Counted from the stretch's first letter, positions 48,644 through 61,560 are shown. The stretch: 64,000 nt of DNA from Cichorium intybus (GCA_023525715.1 CM042013.1:79173494-79237493), one strand, 5' to 3'. The notes: generated from the letters alone by a model not told the origin. Translations and numbers: made by a program.

Positions 48644-49785
48644 GTCCTTGATACAGGAAGTGGTTTTCACATTTGCTCTAGTATGCATGGCCAAAGGGAA
48701 AGTAAGGAGTTGAAGTGAGGAGAGTTGAACCTGATCATATGGAATAGACACATCGCGCCTGTTACAAAGATCGGGATTAATGAGTTCATGCATGATAGTG
48801 GAGTTAGGATAGATTTAATAGATTGTTGTTATTTATATGAAATGTCTAGAAACATAATTTCTTTTCATGCAATATTTAGACAAGGATACAATTATTTATT
48901 TGATAATAATAATGGTGATTTTTTGGTTTAGAAAGATGGTTCTTTTATATTCAAAGCTTATCCCTGTAATGGTGTGTATGAGACTATTGTGTGTGTGAAA
49001 AACTTGAGTAATGTAATGTTAAACATTAGTTATTCTAATGATTTAGAAAAATCATGCTTATGGCATTGTCATCTTGGGCATATAAAGAAGAAATGCATCA
49101 CCCAACTCCAAAGAGATGGAGTCTTGGAATCATTTGACTTAAAATCAGATGATGTATGTGAATCTTGTTTATTAAGAAAGACGACAAACTCACACTTCTT
49201 AGGGACTTTTGAGAGATGGGAAGGACTGATGGACATAATCCATACGGATGTGTGTGGACCCTTCAGATCCGCCATAAGGGATGCAAACCGCTACTATATG
49301 ACACTTATTGATGATTCCAGTAGATACGATTATGTTTATTTGATTAAACATAAGTTGGACACTTTTGAAAAGTTTAAAGAGTTCAAGCACGAATTAGAGA
49401 ATCAATTGGACAAGAAGATAAAGATACTTTTGACAGGGGAGGCGAGTATCATAGTATCGAGTTCAGCGACTAACTAAAGGAGTCTGGAATAGTTTCACAA
49501 TTGTCTCCACCTAGAACACCCCAACTTGATGGTGTTGCTGAGAGAAAAAATCAAACCTTGTTAGACATGGTTCGTTCCATGATGAGTCGAGCTTCTCTTC
49601 CAATAATTTTATGGGGATATGCCTTAGAAACAACTGCTCATATCCTAAACCTTGTACCAACTAAGAAGGTTTCTAAGACACCTCATGAAATGTGGAGTGG
49701 AAAGCATCCTTCACTCGCACATATCAAGGTCTGGGGTTGTGAGGTTTTCGTTGATGCGAAACCCAAGATAAACTTGAAGCCATAG
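48644..49785 (+). pseudogene. Protease and integrase of element C
   Basis: VLDTGSGFHICSS right after the gag stop is the aspartic protease site. A second segment (48725-48931) has the YEMSRNIISFHA block. The integrase has the zinc region (LWHCHLGHIKKK, CESCLL), first Asp in IIHTDVCGPF, DDSSRYDYVYLI, a damaged second region at ~49430, and PRTPQLDGVAERKNQTLLDMVRSMMSR with the catalytic Glu (49501-49785). Stops and frameshifts at 48718, 48931, 49477 and 49785 make it dead. Confidence 0.85.
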
Positions 49786-50809
49786 TCGAGAAGTGTTTGT
49801 TCATTGGCTACCCATGAAAGTCCTTTGGATATTTCTTTTACAGAGCCAGTGAAAACATAGTGTTTGTAGCTCAGAGAGATGTATTTCGAGAAAGAGAGCT
49901 TATATCCAAAGAGGACAGTGGGAGCGTAGTTGATCTTAAAGAGATTCAGGAGTCAACTAATGAAGAACCTGTAGTTGACACTAGCACTCAACCAGAGGCT
50001 GGAATGCCTGTTGTGACGGTTGATAATTCATTACCTCTTCACAAATCTAGTAGAGTTAGCATGACTCTCGAGTTTTATGGTTTCCATATTATTGTGGAAG
50101 GGAACATGTTTATTAGTGAAAACACTAGTAAATTTAGACGAGCCAGCTAATTACAAGGAAGCGATGGCTGGCTGTGAAACTGCAAAATGGAAAGAGGCAA
50201 TTGATAGCAAGACTCAGTCTATGTACGATAATCAAGTTTGGAATTTGATTGATCGAAAGACAGTGGGTTGTAAATGGATCTTCAAGAAGAAGACCGACGT
50301 GGATGGGAATGTACATATGTTCAAAGCTAGGTTGGTTGCAAAAGGTTATACTCAAACTCAAGGGATTGATTATAATGAAACCTTTTCACCGGTAGCCAAG
50401 ATCAAATCTATTAGGATAATGCTTGCCATAGACGCCTTCTTTGATTATAAGATGTGATAAATGGATGTCAAAACAGCTTTCATTAATGGAAAACTTTTGA
50501 AGGTTGTGTACATAACACAACGGGATGGTTTTGAACATGCCAAGTATCCTAATAAGGTGTGCAAGCTTGATAAGTCCATCTATGGACTTAAACAAGCATC
50601 TCGTAGCTGGAATCTTTGCTTCCATGAAAAGGTCAAAGATTTTGGATTTTCTAGAAGTGAAAATCAGTCATGTGTATATGTCAAAGCTAGTTGGAGCGTT
50701 GTAGTTTTTATAGTGTTGTATCTGGATGACATGCTCCTTATAGGAAACCATATCCCAACCCTTGAAGGTGTAAAAGCATGTCTTAGTAAATGTTTCGCTA
50801 TGAAGGCTC
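49786..50809 (+). pseudogene. Reverse transcriptase of element C, truncated
   Basis: It covers the acidic linker (49860-50150), the N-terminal RT (50150-50457; WKEAIDSK, KWIFKKKTD, IDYNETFSPVAKI), a TGA/TAA pair at 50456-50460, and 50461-50809 (MDVKTAFINGKL, IYGLKQASRSW, YLDDMLLIG). The catalytic motif is YLDD. Coding breaks off after AMK at the element D junction; RNase H is missing. Confidence 0.85.
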
Positions 50810-51603
50810 TGAAGGGTTTCTATGCAAACAATGAACACAAAAATTCCTATGGTTCACATGCAACCCTAATATTGATCTATGTTTTCTTCTATGAAGATTA
50901 GAACTAAAAAACTAAAGGATACAGTTCAATTCTAAAGATGAATTAGGAAAACCAACCTTTGATCTTATGATCCTTCAAGCAGCAGCAAAAGTATCCTGCC
51001 TCAAATGCAAGTCACACCCAAGTGATGGAAGAATCAGTCCAGCAGAGTAACACAGAGAGAGAGATGGCGTGTATAATGAGGTGCCAGGGGGTTCCTTTTA
51101 TAGCCTCCTAGGGTTACACCTGAAACCCTAAGGAGCCTCCAACTGGAAAAGGCTTTTGACCACTTGGACCAGGCTTACCAAAACCCTAATTAGGGTTTCG
51201 CCAAACCCTGGAGGAGCCTCCAGGGTGGCGCCATTTTGGTCCCTGGTTTTACCTGGCCAGTTATTCAACTATTGAATAAATGTCAAACCAGTCCCTGTAC
51301 CTTTTAATTAATTAAGTCCCTGTACCTTTTAATTAATTAATTTAATCTCTAAATTAAATCCAATTAATTCTAGATTAAATCTCAATTAATTAATATAGTT
51401 TCTAATTAATATATTAACACTTAAATATATTAATAAACCATATATATATTTTCTATTTATTTATTATACAATTAATAAATCGACTATTCTCTCTACTGAA
51501 CTATATATCTATCCTCCATCTATGAGGGCAACCCAAATAGACTTTGCTTTTATTCATAAGATAAATACAATTATAAGTCATGGCTTAGACACCAAATCCA
51601 ACA
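50810..51603 (-). repeat. 3' LTR of element D
   Basis: The right edge CCAATCCAACA-like (…AATCCAACA at 51603) is followed by the polypurine complement GTCTCCCACTTGGA. The left edge (TGAAGGGTTT, 50810) is placed where element C's RT similarity ends. A minus-strand CTATAAAAGG box is at 51094-51103. Directly upstream are the 18-bp perfect palindrome AAACCCTAATTAGGGTTT (51181-51198) and a hairpin with 10-bp arms (51205-51214 and 51217-51226). Confidence 0.75.
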
Positions 51604-52412
51604 GTCTCCCACTTGGATAAGTCTATGACTTTAATTGTCTGAACTCTGACCCAGTCAGTTCTGTCCAAAAATAAGTGATCTGATGATCCTCTGTCCAACA
51701 GGATATTTTCAGACTCAAGACATGGACTAACATCAATCTTGGTCTGACACTCTGTTTCTCGATTTCTGATTTGCATATGACTTTAGGGACTACTAATTGA
51801 ACACATCAATTTAGTCCCGGTTGGCCAACACTTTCAGTCAACTTCAAAATCATCGAGAGGCCTACAGATATATGTTTCCCATCGGGTCATGGGATGGATA
51901 AGTTTCGACTCATATGTCCATAACTTTTGCGGGTCCAAATACATACAACAATGCGTTTTATAGCACTGAGTTACTGACGCAATTTCGTATTGTCAATAAG
52001 TACTTGTATCGCAAATAACAGATCATATCTCTCCACTTAAAGATCACCGGATATTATCGTCTTAACATTGCTCGTGATATAATCCATGAAGCAATCTGTT
52101 AAGCGCGGGTTTATCTAATACTCAAATCTCTATTTTCTAAGTACTCATGAACGTTGCAGCAGTCTTACTGCAATGTCTAACTCTTTAGACAGTCTGCAAC
52201 CATTTCATGACAGTCTTAGTTCATACTTACTTCCTAACAGTATGATCGACTGTGGAGTTTTAAATAATCTAATTATTAAGGAAGTTAAACATGCAAATAT
52301 AGAAACACAGAAATAAACAATTGACAAAGGCAGTAACAATACTCATTTATAAATCTCTATTATAAAATCACCGAGTCAATTACATTTATACTGTTACAAG
52401 TTTCTAATCTAT
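51604..52412 (-). other. Polypurine tract and 3' non-coding region of element D
   Basis: Minus-strand TCCAAGTGGGAGAC (51604-51617) is the polypurine tract. The remaining ~800 bp to the pol stop hold no gene that I can see. Confidence 0.75.
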
Positions 52413-54167
52413 CTAATTACTAAAACTAATATCATCCTTCAATCCAATGCTCCGAGCATGCTGATTGTGCTTCATCCTATTCAGAGCCTTAGTCAAAGGA
52501 TATGCAGGATTGTCCTCGGATGATACTCGCTTAACCAGTAAGTGCCCTTCTTCTACTTGATGTCGAATGTAGTGGTACTTTCTTTCGATATGCCTGGACT
52601 TTCCATGGTCTCGCGGTTCCTTTGCCAAGATGACCGCTCCTTCATTATCGCAGAAAAGTTCCATCGGCTCCTGAATGCTCGGGACCACTCCAAGGTCCCC
52701 GATGAAATTCTTCAGCCAAGCCGCCTCCTTAGACGCTTCACTCGCTGCGATGTACTCTGATTCGCATGTTGAATCAGCCACCGTTTCCTGCTTGGAACTT
52801 TTCCAAGTGACCGCTCCACCGTTCAAAAGAAATACCCAGCCCGACTGGGACCGTCCACTGTCCCTATCTGTCTGGAAACTGGCATCTGTATATCCACTCA
52901 CTTTTAACTCATCACTACCACCAAGGACTAATACCATATTCTTTGTCCTTCGCAGATACTTGAGTATGTTCTTGACCGCAATCCAATGTGCTTTTCCAGG
53001 ATTACCCTGGAACCGACTAACCATGCTCAGTGCATAGGATACGTCGGGACGAGTACATGTCATAGCATACATGATCGACCCTACTGCCGAAGCATAAGGT
53101 ACTCGACTCATTTCAGCTATTTCCTCATTGGTACTCGGACTTTGAGTCTTACTCAATTTAACACCACTTAGGATTGGTAGCTCTCCCCTTTTGGAATTTT
53201 CCATGTTAAACCTCTTTAACACCTTTTCCAAATATGTACACTGGCTTAGACCTATCAATTTTCTCTTTCTATCTCTAAGTATTCTTATCCCGAGAATATA
53301 AGCAGCTTCCCCTAGGTCTTTCATGGCGAAACACTTCCCGAGCCAAGCCTTAACATTCTGCAAGGTCGGAATGTCGTTTCCCATGAGCAGTATGTCATCA
53401 ACACACAGTACCAGGAAAGTAACTATACTCTCACTAGCCTTGACATATACACAGGACTCATCTTCACTCCTAGAGAAGCCAAACTCTTTGACTTTCTCAT
53501 GGAAGCAAAGATTCCAACTGCGAGATGCTTGCTTCAACCCGTAGATTGATCTTTCAAGATTACATACTTTATCAAGGTGCTTTGTGTCTACAAAACCTTC
53601 TGGCTGACTCATGTAAACATCTTCAGTCAGTTTCCCATTAAGGAAAGCGGTTTTGACATCCATCTACCAGATTTCATAATCATGAAATGCAGCTATGGCA
53701 AACATTATCCTGATTGACTTAATCTTGGCTACTGGTGAGAAGGTTTCATGATAGTCAACCCCCGGGGTCTGAGTGAATCCCTTCGCAACCAGCCGAGCTT
53801 TACAAGTATGCACTTTTCCATCCATGTCGGTCTTCTTTTTGAAGATCCACTTGCATCCGACTGTCTTTCGACCCGGTACATTGTCAACCAAGTTCCAAAC
53901 TTGATTGTCATACATGGACTTTATCTCGCTGTCCATTGCCTCTTTCCATTTTGCAGACTCGGGGCCTGCCACTACTTCACGGTAGTTAGCCGGCTCATCC
54001 AAATTAGTCAATGTATGATCACTGACTAACGTGTCACCGTCCGAAGTAATATGGAAACTATAGAACTCGGGCGGCATGCTAACTCTATCTGAACGCCTAA
54101 GGGGCAACGAAATGTCGGTAGGTCCAACAGGAACTTCTTCCTCATGTTGGTTGCTAGTTTCTTCCAA
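52413..54167 (-). pseudogene. Reverse transcriptase and RNase H of element D
   Basis: The minus frame 53663-52413 covers the RT from MDVKTAFLNGKL to RNase H (STCESEYIAASEASKEA, RHIERKYHYIR) and ends GLKDDISFSN. The upstream frame 54167-53664 gives the RT N-terminus (CKWIFKKKTD, VDYHETFSPVAKI) and stops at a TAG where relatives have Trp. The active site reads CVDD (FLVLCVDDILLMG) instead of the usual YVDD, so even a repaired frame might be inactive. Same family as element C. Confidence 0.88.
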
Positions 54168-55075
54168 CGTTGTTTCATCAGGCGTCTCCTGAATTTATTC
54201 AAGATCGATCGTACTCCCATTGTCCTCTTTAGATATGAGTTCTCTCTCTCGAAAGAACCCCCGTCTTGCTACAAAGACCACGTCCTCGCTCGGTCTGTAG
54301 AACAAGTATCCAAAAGACTATTTCGGGTATCTGATGAAGTAACACCTCTCACTTCTTTCTGCGAGCTTATCTGAAGTATCTCGTCTCACGAATGCTTCAC
54401 AGCCCCAGACTTTGATGTGTGCCAACGAGGGAACTTTCCCCGTCCACATCTCGTGCGGTGTTTTCGCAACCTTCTTGGTTGGGACAAGATTTAGGATATG
54501 GGCGGCAGTCTCTAAGGCATACCCCCAGAAATGGATTGGAAGTGAGGCTCGACTCATCATGGAACGAACCATGTCCAACAAGGTTCAGTTTCGCCTTTCA
54601 GCAACACCATTCAGCTGAGGTGTTCTTGGAGGCGACAACTGTGAAACAATTCCACATTCCTTGAGGTAATCGAGAAACTCGATAATAAGATACTCACCGC
54701 CTCTGTCGGATCTAAGCATCTTTATCTTTCTGCCTAATTGATTTTCCTCTTCATTCTTAAACTCTTTGAACTTTTCAAAGGTATCCGACTTATTCTTGAT
54801 TAAGTAGATATACCCATATCTACTAAAATCGTCGGTAAAGGTCACATCGAACCGCGTGCCATCTTTAATGGTTGTTCTGAAGGGACCACACACATCTGTG
54901 TGTATGATATCCAACAGAACTTCACCTCTTTCAAAGGAACCTTTGAATGGTGATTTTGTCATCTTGCCAAGTAAGCAAGATTCACATACATCATCCGACC
55001 CGAGGTCGAATGATTCCAACACTCCATCCTTTTGGAGTTGGGCGATGCGTTTCTTGTTTATATGGCCAAGGCGAC
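54168..55075 (-). pseudogene. Integrase of element D
   Basis: Segments 55075-54585 (RLGHINKKRIAQLQ, CESCLL, IIHTDVCGPF, DDFSRYGYIYLI, RSDRGGEYL, NGVAER) and 54581-54318 (LDMVRSMMSRA, FWGYALETAAHIL, GCEAFV) carry the zinc region and the DDE residues. The frame breaks between them near 54582 and again near 54318. Coding is cut at 55075/55076 by the LTR of gypsy element E in the zinc region. The gag and 5' LTR of D are not seen. Confidence 0.85.
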
Positions 55076-57775
55076 TGTCACACCCCGATCCTTGGCGGAA
55101 TCGATCAAGGCGGGATATATTGTTCAAAGTCTCATGACAACTATGTTATAATATGATTAGATTCAATTAAGTACTAAGTATGCAAACAAGATCCACAACA
55201 TACAAATAAAAATCCAAATACAACAACATTTATTACATCACATTTAAATAGTCTTGTGGGTTTCTAAGGTACACCCTACTTTTCATTAACTTCATTCTTC
55301 AAATCTGCATCATGAGTAAAAACAGGTCAACTACGAGAGTTGGTGAGTAATCTAGTTTTATTAAAGAAAATTGTGAGTTTGAATAATTTGAAATTTGTTT
55401 TCTTTTGAAGTTGGCAAGCAACTGTTATTGAGATAACAGTTTATAAATCAAAAATTGATTAACAAATGATAACAACAACAATAAGTCCTCACCCTATATA
55501 TACATATATATGTATATATATAGGATGGAGCATCTAATCATCATACACACTCAACCACGTGCAATCAATCACCTTAGCGTCCCAAGGCGGGGTGGTCAAC
55601 CCAATAGCGCTATTATTGTCCATAACGTACCTCAAGAATACGGGCATACTCATGGAGATTAGACTAAAAATTGTAATGCACTACAAGTACATGTAGCGTA
55701 AACAAACAATAATTATACAAATAATGATTCATGTATAAATGTCCCAACAATGTCTCAATGGTGAAAAAATAATAAAATGAAGTTGGAACATATTAAAACC
55801 ACATGATACACCCCAAAAGTATTGAAAATTATAAAATATGGGGTAGATTACTCACATTAGTCCAATAAGGAATGCGCGTGTTGTACGATAGACGGCTCGA
55901 ATCAAAATGTCGTAGAACCTAATATAATTAATAGTTTTGGCTTAGGAATCGATAAACGGGAATACAGTATTAATAAAAATAATTAGACACATATTCATAT
56001 ATTAGATGAATTAACAATAACCCAAATTTTGTTTTGAATATTAATGTATTCATATGTTAAATGAATTTTAAATTGAATTAATTACTTTGCTTAATTAATT
56101 TATATATTCACTTTAGGCAAGATTTTAATAATTTCTTATTAAAATAATAACTAGTCAAATTATAAGTATTTACAGATTTTATATATTATAAACAATTATT
56201 TATATGAAATAATCATTAAAAATGCATTTTTACATGCTTAGATATTTAGGAAAATGGTTTTAAATACTAAACAGTAATGAAACATTCTGAAATTATCAGA
56301 AAATAATTATTTCATAAAATAGTAATTACTGTAAAATTTGCATATTTTTCTTAACTGCTTTAGTATTTATTTAGTATTTTAATAATTAAACCACAACAAA
56401 TTTCGGGAAAAATAATAAATGATTCCCAAAAATTCTGGAAACTTAACCATAGTTTTCTAACATTATACTGAGCCTACTGTAAATATTTTGGATATTTTGG
56501 ACTATAGGAAGTATTTCTTATGTTTTTCATTATTAACTAATCAATAAAATCATAAATAATAGGAAACTATTAATAGAAATTCATTAGACTTTTTATTTAT
56601 GATTAACATGTTATATATGATATTCTGATAAGATTTTATAATTTTTGGACATGTGTAGCTATTTATTATCAATTTAAACCATTAAATAATCATTAAATCA
56701 GGAAAAATAAGCAAACATTCTTACAAAACTCTGTAAATTTTGTCATGGAGTCTTTAAAATGTTAATAAGGTGCTAAAATATAAAATCTAGTTTTTAAAAT
56801 ACATAACTATATTTTGAAATTTATTTATCTACAACAAAATAAAATACAAAATAAGCATCAAACAGTAATATAAATGCATGAAACTTTATAAATCCACTTT
56901 AATCAACATATGGGTTGTTCCAAAATTTTTGCAGAATTTATTGACTAAAAAAGTATTTTATGTGAATTATTGCCCTATTTTATTGCAATAATTATAGTAA
57001 TTCAATAAAAATAAGTTATTTTCTGAACATTTCCAGAACTTCTTATTTTATTGATGAGATCCTGAGAAAAATCAGGTTTATGCATAAAATGAGTTTTAGA
57101 TTGTTTGGTGGATTTAATTTGTTTCATTCATGAATTTGAGACTTTTAACAACATACCTTGATGAATGCTTCAAGAGGGATGAAGATTTGAGTATATTGGA
57201 GTGTTCTTGGCTGAAATATGAAGATTTCTAGGAGGAATTTCGATATTGAGAGTGAGAGAAAGAATATATATGGTTTGAGTGGTGATGAGAATAATGTGTT
57301 GGGAGAAAAATGAAAGGAAAGATGATGGGAGGTGTGAGTGAGAGACAATGGGAATAACCTTTTGCTTTTGGTGGTCTTCATAATTTTCCACTAACACAAG
57401 CATCTTTTATATAATATATTAATTAATATAAGAGTTTTATAAAATTTAATGTAGAGTTTATAAAAATAGAGTTTTATAAAAGATAGGTTATTATTTGATT
57501 ATAACAATCTACTTTGATTTGAAGTTTAATTATAGCATTCAAGTTTGATTCTTTTAATTTAATTAGAGCATCATACTTTGATTTAATTTTAATATGGTAT
57601 CATAATTAAATTTGATTATAGTTATAACGTTATACTATGCTATATTGCTATTAACGTCAATTTATATCGTAGTGTATGAGTTTTGATCCTATTAGCGTCA
57701 AGTAATCTTGAGTAGGGTTTATTAAATTTCCAATTGGGTTGGGTTGACCCGAATCCATTTTAGGCGGATGTCACA
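55076..57775 (-). repeat. 3' LTR of gypsy element E
   Basis: Plus edges TGTCACACCCCG and GCGGATGTCACA, 2700 bp. A minus-strand TATATAAAAG box is at 57404-57413. A near-palindromic TATATACATATATATGTATATA tract lies at ~55495-55522. Otherwise AT-rich with no gene. Confidence 0.88.
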
Positions 57776-57793
57776 GTCTCCCCTACTTTAGGA
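57776..57793 (-). promoter_or_regulatory. Polypurine tract of element E
   Basis: Minus-strand CCTAAAGTAGGGGAGAC directly upstream of the LTR edge TGTGACATCC. Confidence 0.8.
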
Positions 57794-57825
57794 AATTGCG
57801 TCCCGAAATTTAAGAAGAGAGTACC

Positions 57826-60800
57826 TTAAGAGAAAAGTTGCGGGTATTTGGTACGCATTTGATCCTCACGCTCCAATGTATACTCGGGTCCACGTGCTGA
57901 CTGCCACCTGACCTTGACCAGGGGAATGCGACTTCTTTTGAGTTGCTTTTCCTTTCGGTCGGCAATTTCCAAGGGTTTCTCGATAAACTTCATTGTCTCG
58001 TCGATTTGGATATCCTCGAGAGGAACATGAAGGTTCTCGTCTGCTAAACACTTCTTGAGGTTGGCTATATGAAATACTGGGTGAACTTTATTAAGCTCTA
58101 TTGGTAGATCCAACTCGTAGGCTACTGGTCCGATCCTTTTTAGGATTTTGAACGGGCCTACATAGCATGGTGCCAATTTACCCTTGCGTCCAAATCGAAC
58201 CACACCTTTCCATGGGGACACTTTTAACATGACCATTTCACCCACGGTAAATTCAAGCAGTTTGCGACGCTTGTCGGCGTAACTCTTTTGTCGACTACGA
58301 GCTGCGAGAAGGTTATTGTGAATCTGAGTGATTTTGTCGGTTGTTTCCTGGATAAGCTCAGGACCAACGATTGGAGAATCCACTGTTGCGCGAATCACGT
58401 GGGACTCGCCAATTTCATGCAAGCAAATAGGAGATCGGCATTTACGGCCATACAATGCCTCAAATGGTGGCATCTTAATGCTAGAATGATAACTGTTATT
58501 ATAGGAGAATTCCACCAACGTTAAATGAGAGTCCCAGTTTCCTCCGAAATCTAAGACACACACCCTCAACATATCTTCGAGTGTTTGAATTGTCCTCTCA
58601 GATTGACCATCGGTTTGAGGATGATAGGCGGTACTGAGATCGAGGCGGGTTCCCATGGCTGCTTGAAGTGATTGCCAAAACTGAGAGAGAAATCTCCCAT
58701 CACGATCTGAAATGATGCTGAGAGGGATGCCATGCCGACTAACTATCTCGTCGATGTAAATCCGAGCAAGTTGTTCGACCTTGAAATGTTCACGGATGGG
58801 AAGGAAATGAGCGGATTTGGTCACACGGCCAATAATTACCCAAATGTTGTCGTGTCCCTTGGTGGTACGGGGAAGTTTGGTTACGAAATCCATGGCGATC
58901 GCTTCCCATTTCCACTCGGGGATTTCCGGTTGGACCAATAGTCCAGAGGGTCGTTGATGTTCTCCTTTGACCCTGGAACATGTAAGACATTTGGCCACGA
59001 ATAAAACAATATCCTTTTTCATTCCCGACCACCAATAATTGGTTCTCAGGCCATGATACATCTTGTCAGCGCCAGGATGAATGGAATATCGAGTTTTATG
59101 GATTTCTTCCATCAGGAAGGTACGAAGATTGTCGCGAATCCAGATGCGATCTTGATAATAGAAAATGTCATCAGATTTACTTTCCAATTCCCCATCAATT
59201 CCCGTGGGCATGTCATTTTCGGTAATTGCCGAGTGTTGGGCTCCTCGAATTCGGTCGCTGAGATTGGACAAGATAGGAGAACATATTAGATGAAATGCTT
59301 TGGCATGTTCTTTTCGGCTTAACGCGTCGGCTACCACGTTTGCCTTGCCCGGATGATAGCGTATTCCACACTCGTAATCATTTAGGAGTTCGACCCATCG
59401 TGTTTGTCTCATATTGATTTCCTTTTGATTAAGAATATGTTGCAAGCTCTTGTGGTCGGTGAAAATTACTCATTTAGTGCCGTAAAGGTAATGCCTCCAA
59501 ATTTTAAGAGCGAAAACCACAGCACCGAGCTCCAAATCATGAGTCGTATAATTCCTTTCATGGATTTTGAGTTGTCGCGATGCGTAAACTATAACCTTTC
59601 CCCTTTGCATCAAAACACAACCTAGACCGAGATTTGAGGCATCGCAGTATACCACGAAATCTTCGGATCCTTCAGGGAGTGTAAGAATCGGAGCGTCACA
59701 CAATCTTTGTTTAAGGGTTTGGAAAGTGTCTTCCTGCTTGGATCCCCAATCAAATGGCGTACCCTTGCAAGTGATAAAAGTAAGCGGTAAAGCGATCTTT
59801 GAGAAATTTGAAATGAAACGCCGGTAATAGCCGGCTAAACCGAGGAATGACCGAATTTCCTTGGGGGTACGTGGGGCTTTCCAATGCTTGACTGATTCAA
59901 CTTTTACGGGATCGACTAAAATACCCTTGTCACTTACAATATGACTGAGGAATTGTACCTCATTTAACCAAAACTCGCATTTTGAAAATTTGGCATAAAG
60001 CTGATTTCCTTTCAATGTTTGGAGAGTTAGACGAACGTGTCTTTCATGGTCTGCCTTTGTCTTGGAGTAAATGAGGATGTCATCAATAAAGACGATAACA
60101 AAACGGTCGAGATAAGGTTTAAATACCCGATTCATCAAGTCCATGAATGCGGCAGGGGCATTCGTTAGGCCAAAAGGCATAACGGTGAACTCGTAATGAC
60201 CATAGCGGGTTAGGAAAGCGGTTTTGGGGATGTCTTCTTCCCGTACTCGAAGTTGGTGATAACCCGAGCGGAGGTCGATTTTTGAGAAGCATGAAGCTCC
60301 TTGAAGCTGATCAAAAAGGTCGTCGATCCGAGGTAATGGATATCGGTTCTTGATGGTCAATTTATTTAACTCCCGATAATCGATACACATACGAAACGAA
60401 CCATCTTTCTTTTTGATAAAGAGAACCGGGGCTCCCCAGGGTGAAGTACTAGGGCGGATAAATCCCTTATCGGTCAATTCTTGGAGCTGACTTGCCAATT
60501 CTTGCATCTCGGTTGGAGCCAACCGATATGGAGACTTGGCTATGGGAGCAGCCTCAGGAACGAGATCGATGCCGAACTCTAGCTCACGTACTGGAGGGAG
60601 TCCAGATACGTCATCGGGAAAGATGTCGGGAAAGTCTCGTACAATCGGAATATCTTCGATCTTCTTTTCTTTGACCTTTGTTTCCACCACATGGGCTAAG
60701 AAAGCCATGTATTCTTTACGTAGATATGATCGAGCTTGAGTACATGACATAAGACTAAGCTTTTTTGAACGAGTCTCGCCATAAATACGAAGACTTTGAC

Positions 60801-61212
60801 CGTCGGCAAGAGGAATACAAATAAACTTCTCGTAACATACTATTTCAGCATGGTTTTGGGATAGCCAATCCATTCCCACGATGATGTCGAAGCTACCAAG
60901 TTCCATAGGAACTAAATTGACGGAAAATTTATGACCGCAAAAATCGAAAGTGCAATCTTGGATGACTGCATTGAGTGAAATGTATTTTCCATTGGCGACT
61001 TCTACGGTAAAGTGTTCATCAAGAATCGTGCGAGGTGTGTGAAGTATGGGTTCAAATTCCAAAGACACAAAACTTTTATCGGCACCTGAATCAAAAAGTA
61101 CTGACGCGTAGCAATCATTTATGAGAAACGTACAATTTACGACCTTGTTATCGGTCTGTGCTTGGGTTGCGGTAATGACAAATGCTCGGCCTTTGGGAGC
61201 TGGAACCTGCAT
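57826..61212 (-). pseudogene. Gypsy pol of element E, one nonsense codon
   Basis: A single frame from 61212 to 57826 is broken only by a TGA at 59470-59472 (YGTK-stop-VIFTDHKSLQ, where relatives usually have Cys or Ser). Domains: protease with FDSGADKSFV (Asp at residue 41), RT with FIDD at 375-378, RNase H (VYCDASNLGLG through TDHKSLQHIL), integrase zinc region (HPGADKMYHGL, CLTC) and core (MDFVTKLP, IISDRDGRF, YHPQTDGQSERT), and a C-terminal chromodomain-like segment (IPLVKVRWQSARGPEYTLE). It is a chromovirus-type pol. Translation start and gag fusion are not resolved. Confidence 0.93.
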
Positions 61213-61560
61213 TGTTGGATTTTCCTGGGCTTGAGTGTTAATGATATTGACAAGCCTAGGACACGTGTTTCTGAAATGGGTGGGGTCACCACAATTGAAG
61301 CATGTTCCAGTTGGATACCGGGTTTGTGTTTACTGATTTGAGGGTAGAGCGAATGGTCTCTGAGTTTTTGGTGCACGACATGTGTCCGCCAAGTGGCCAT
61401 AGCGACCACAAGTCGTACAATGGCGACACGGGCTGGTGGACATATGGTGATAGTTACAATGGTTACAGAGGGGGTTGTAATGCCATCTATGAGAAACACG
61501 CATATGGACTTGTGAGTTATTTGTAAATTAATTATGGAAATTAAGTTTGTAGACATTGTT
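61213..61560 (-). pseudogene. Gag C-terminal zinc knuckles of element E
   Basis: In frame with pol lie a knuckle CFNCGDPTHFRNTC (near 61270-61310) and a second CX2C-type knuckle (CTTCGRYGHLADTC, near 61385-61425). A stop lies between them. Further upstream the sequence no longer resembles gag. Confidence 0.75.

Larger units (their letters stand above)
47660..50809 (+). mobile_element. Element C: 5'-truncated and interrupted Ty1/copia relic
   Basis: Plus-strand gag, protease, integrase and RT segments follow one another with stops and shifts between them. Coding stops at ~50809 in the RT, where the LTR of minus-strand element D begins. No 5' LTR is recognised to the left. Confidence 0.8.
55076..61560 (-). 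mobile_element. Element E: Ty3/gypsy chromovirus-like element, 5' part missing
   Basis: Minus-strand order: 3' LTR (55076-57775), polypurine tract, integrase with chromodomain-like tail, RNase H, RT, protease, gag zinc knuckles. RT before integrase is the gypsy order. Similarity ends near 61560; the capsid part of gag, primer site and 5' LTR are absent. It sits inside the integrase of element D. Confidence 0.9.

Noticed and set aside
57145..57403. Two overlapping Ser/Phe-rich minus ORFs in the gypsy LTR
   Set aside because: They lie just downstream of the LTR TATA box, lack domains, and run in two frames at once; they look like leader sequence.
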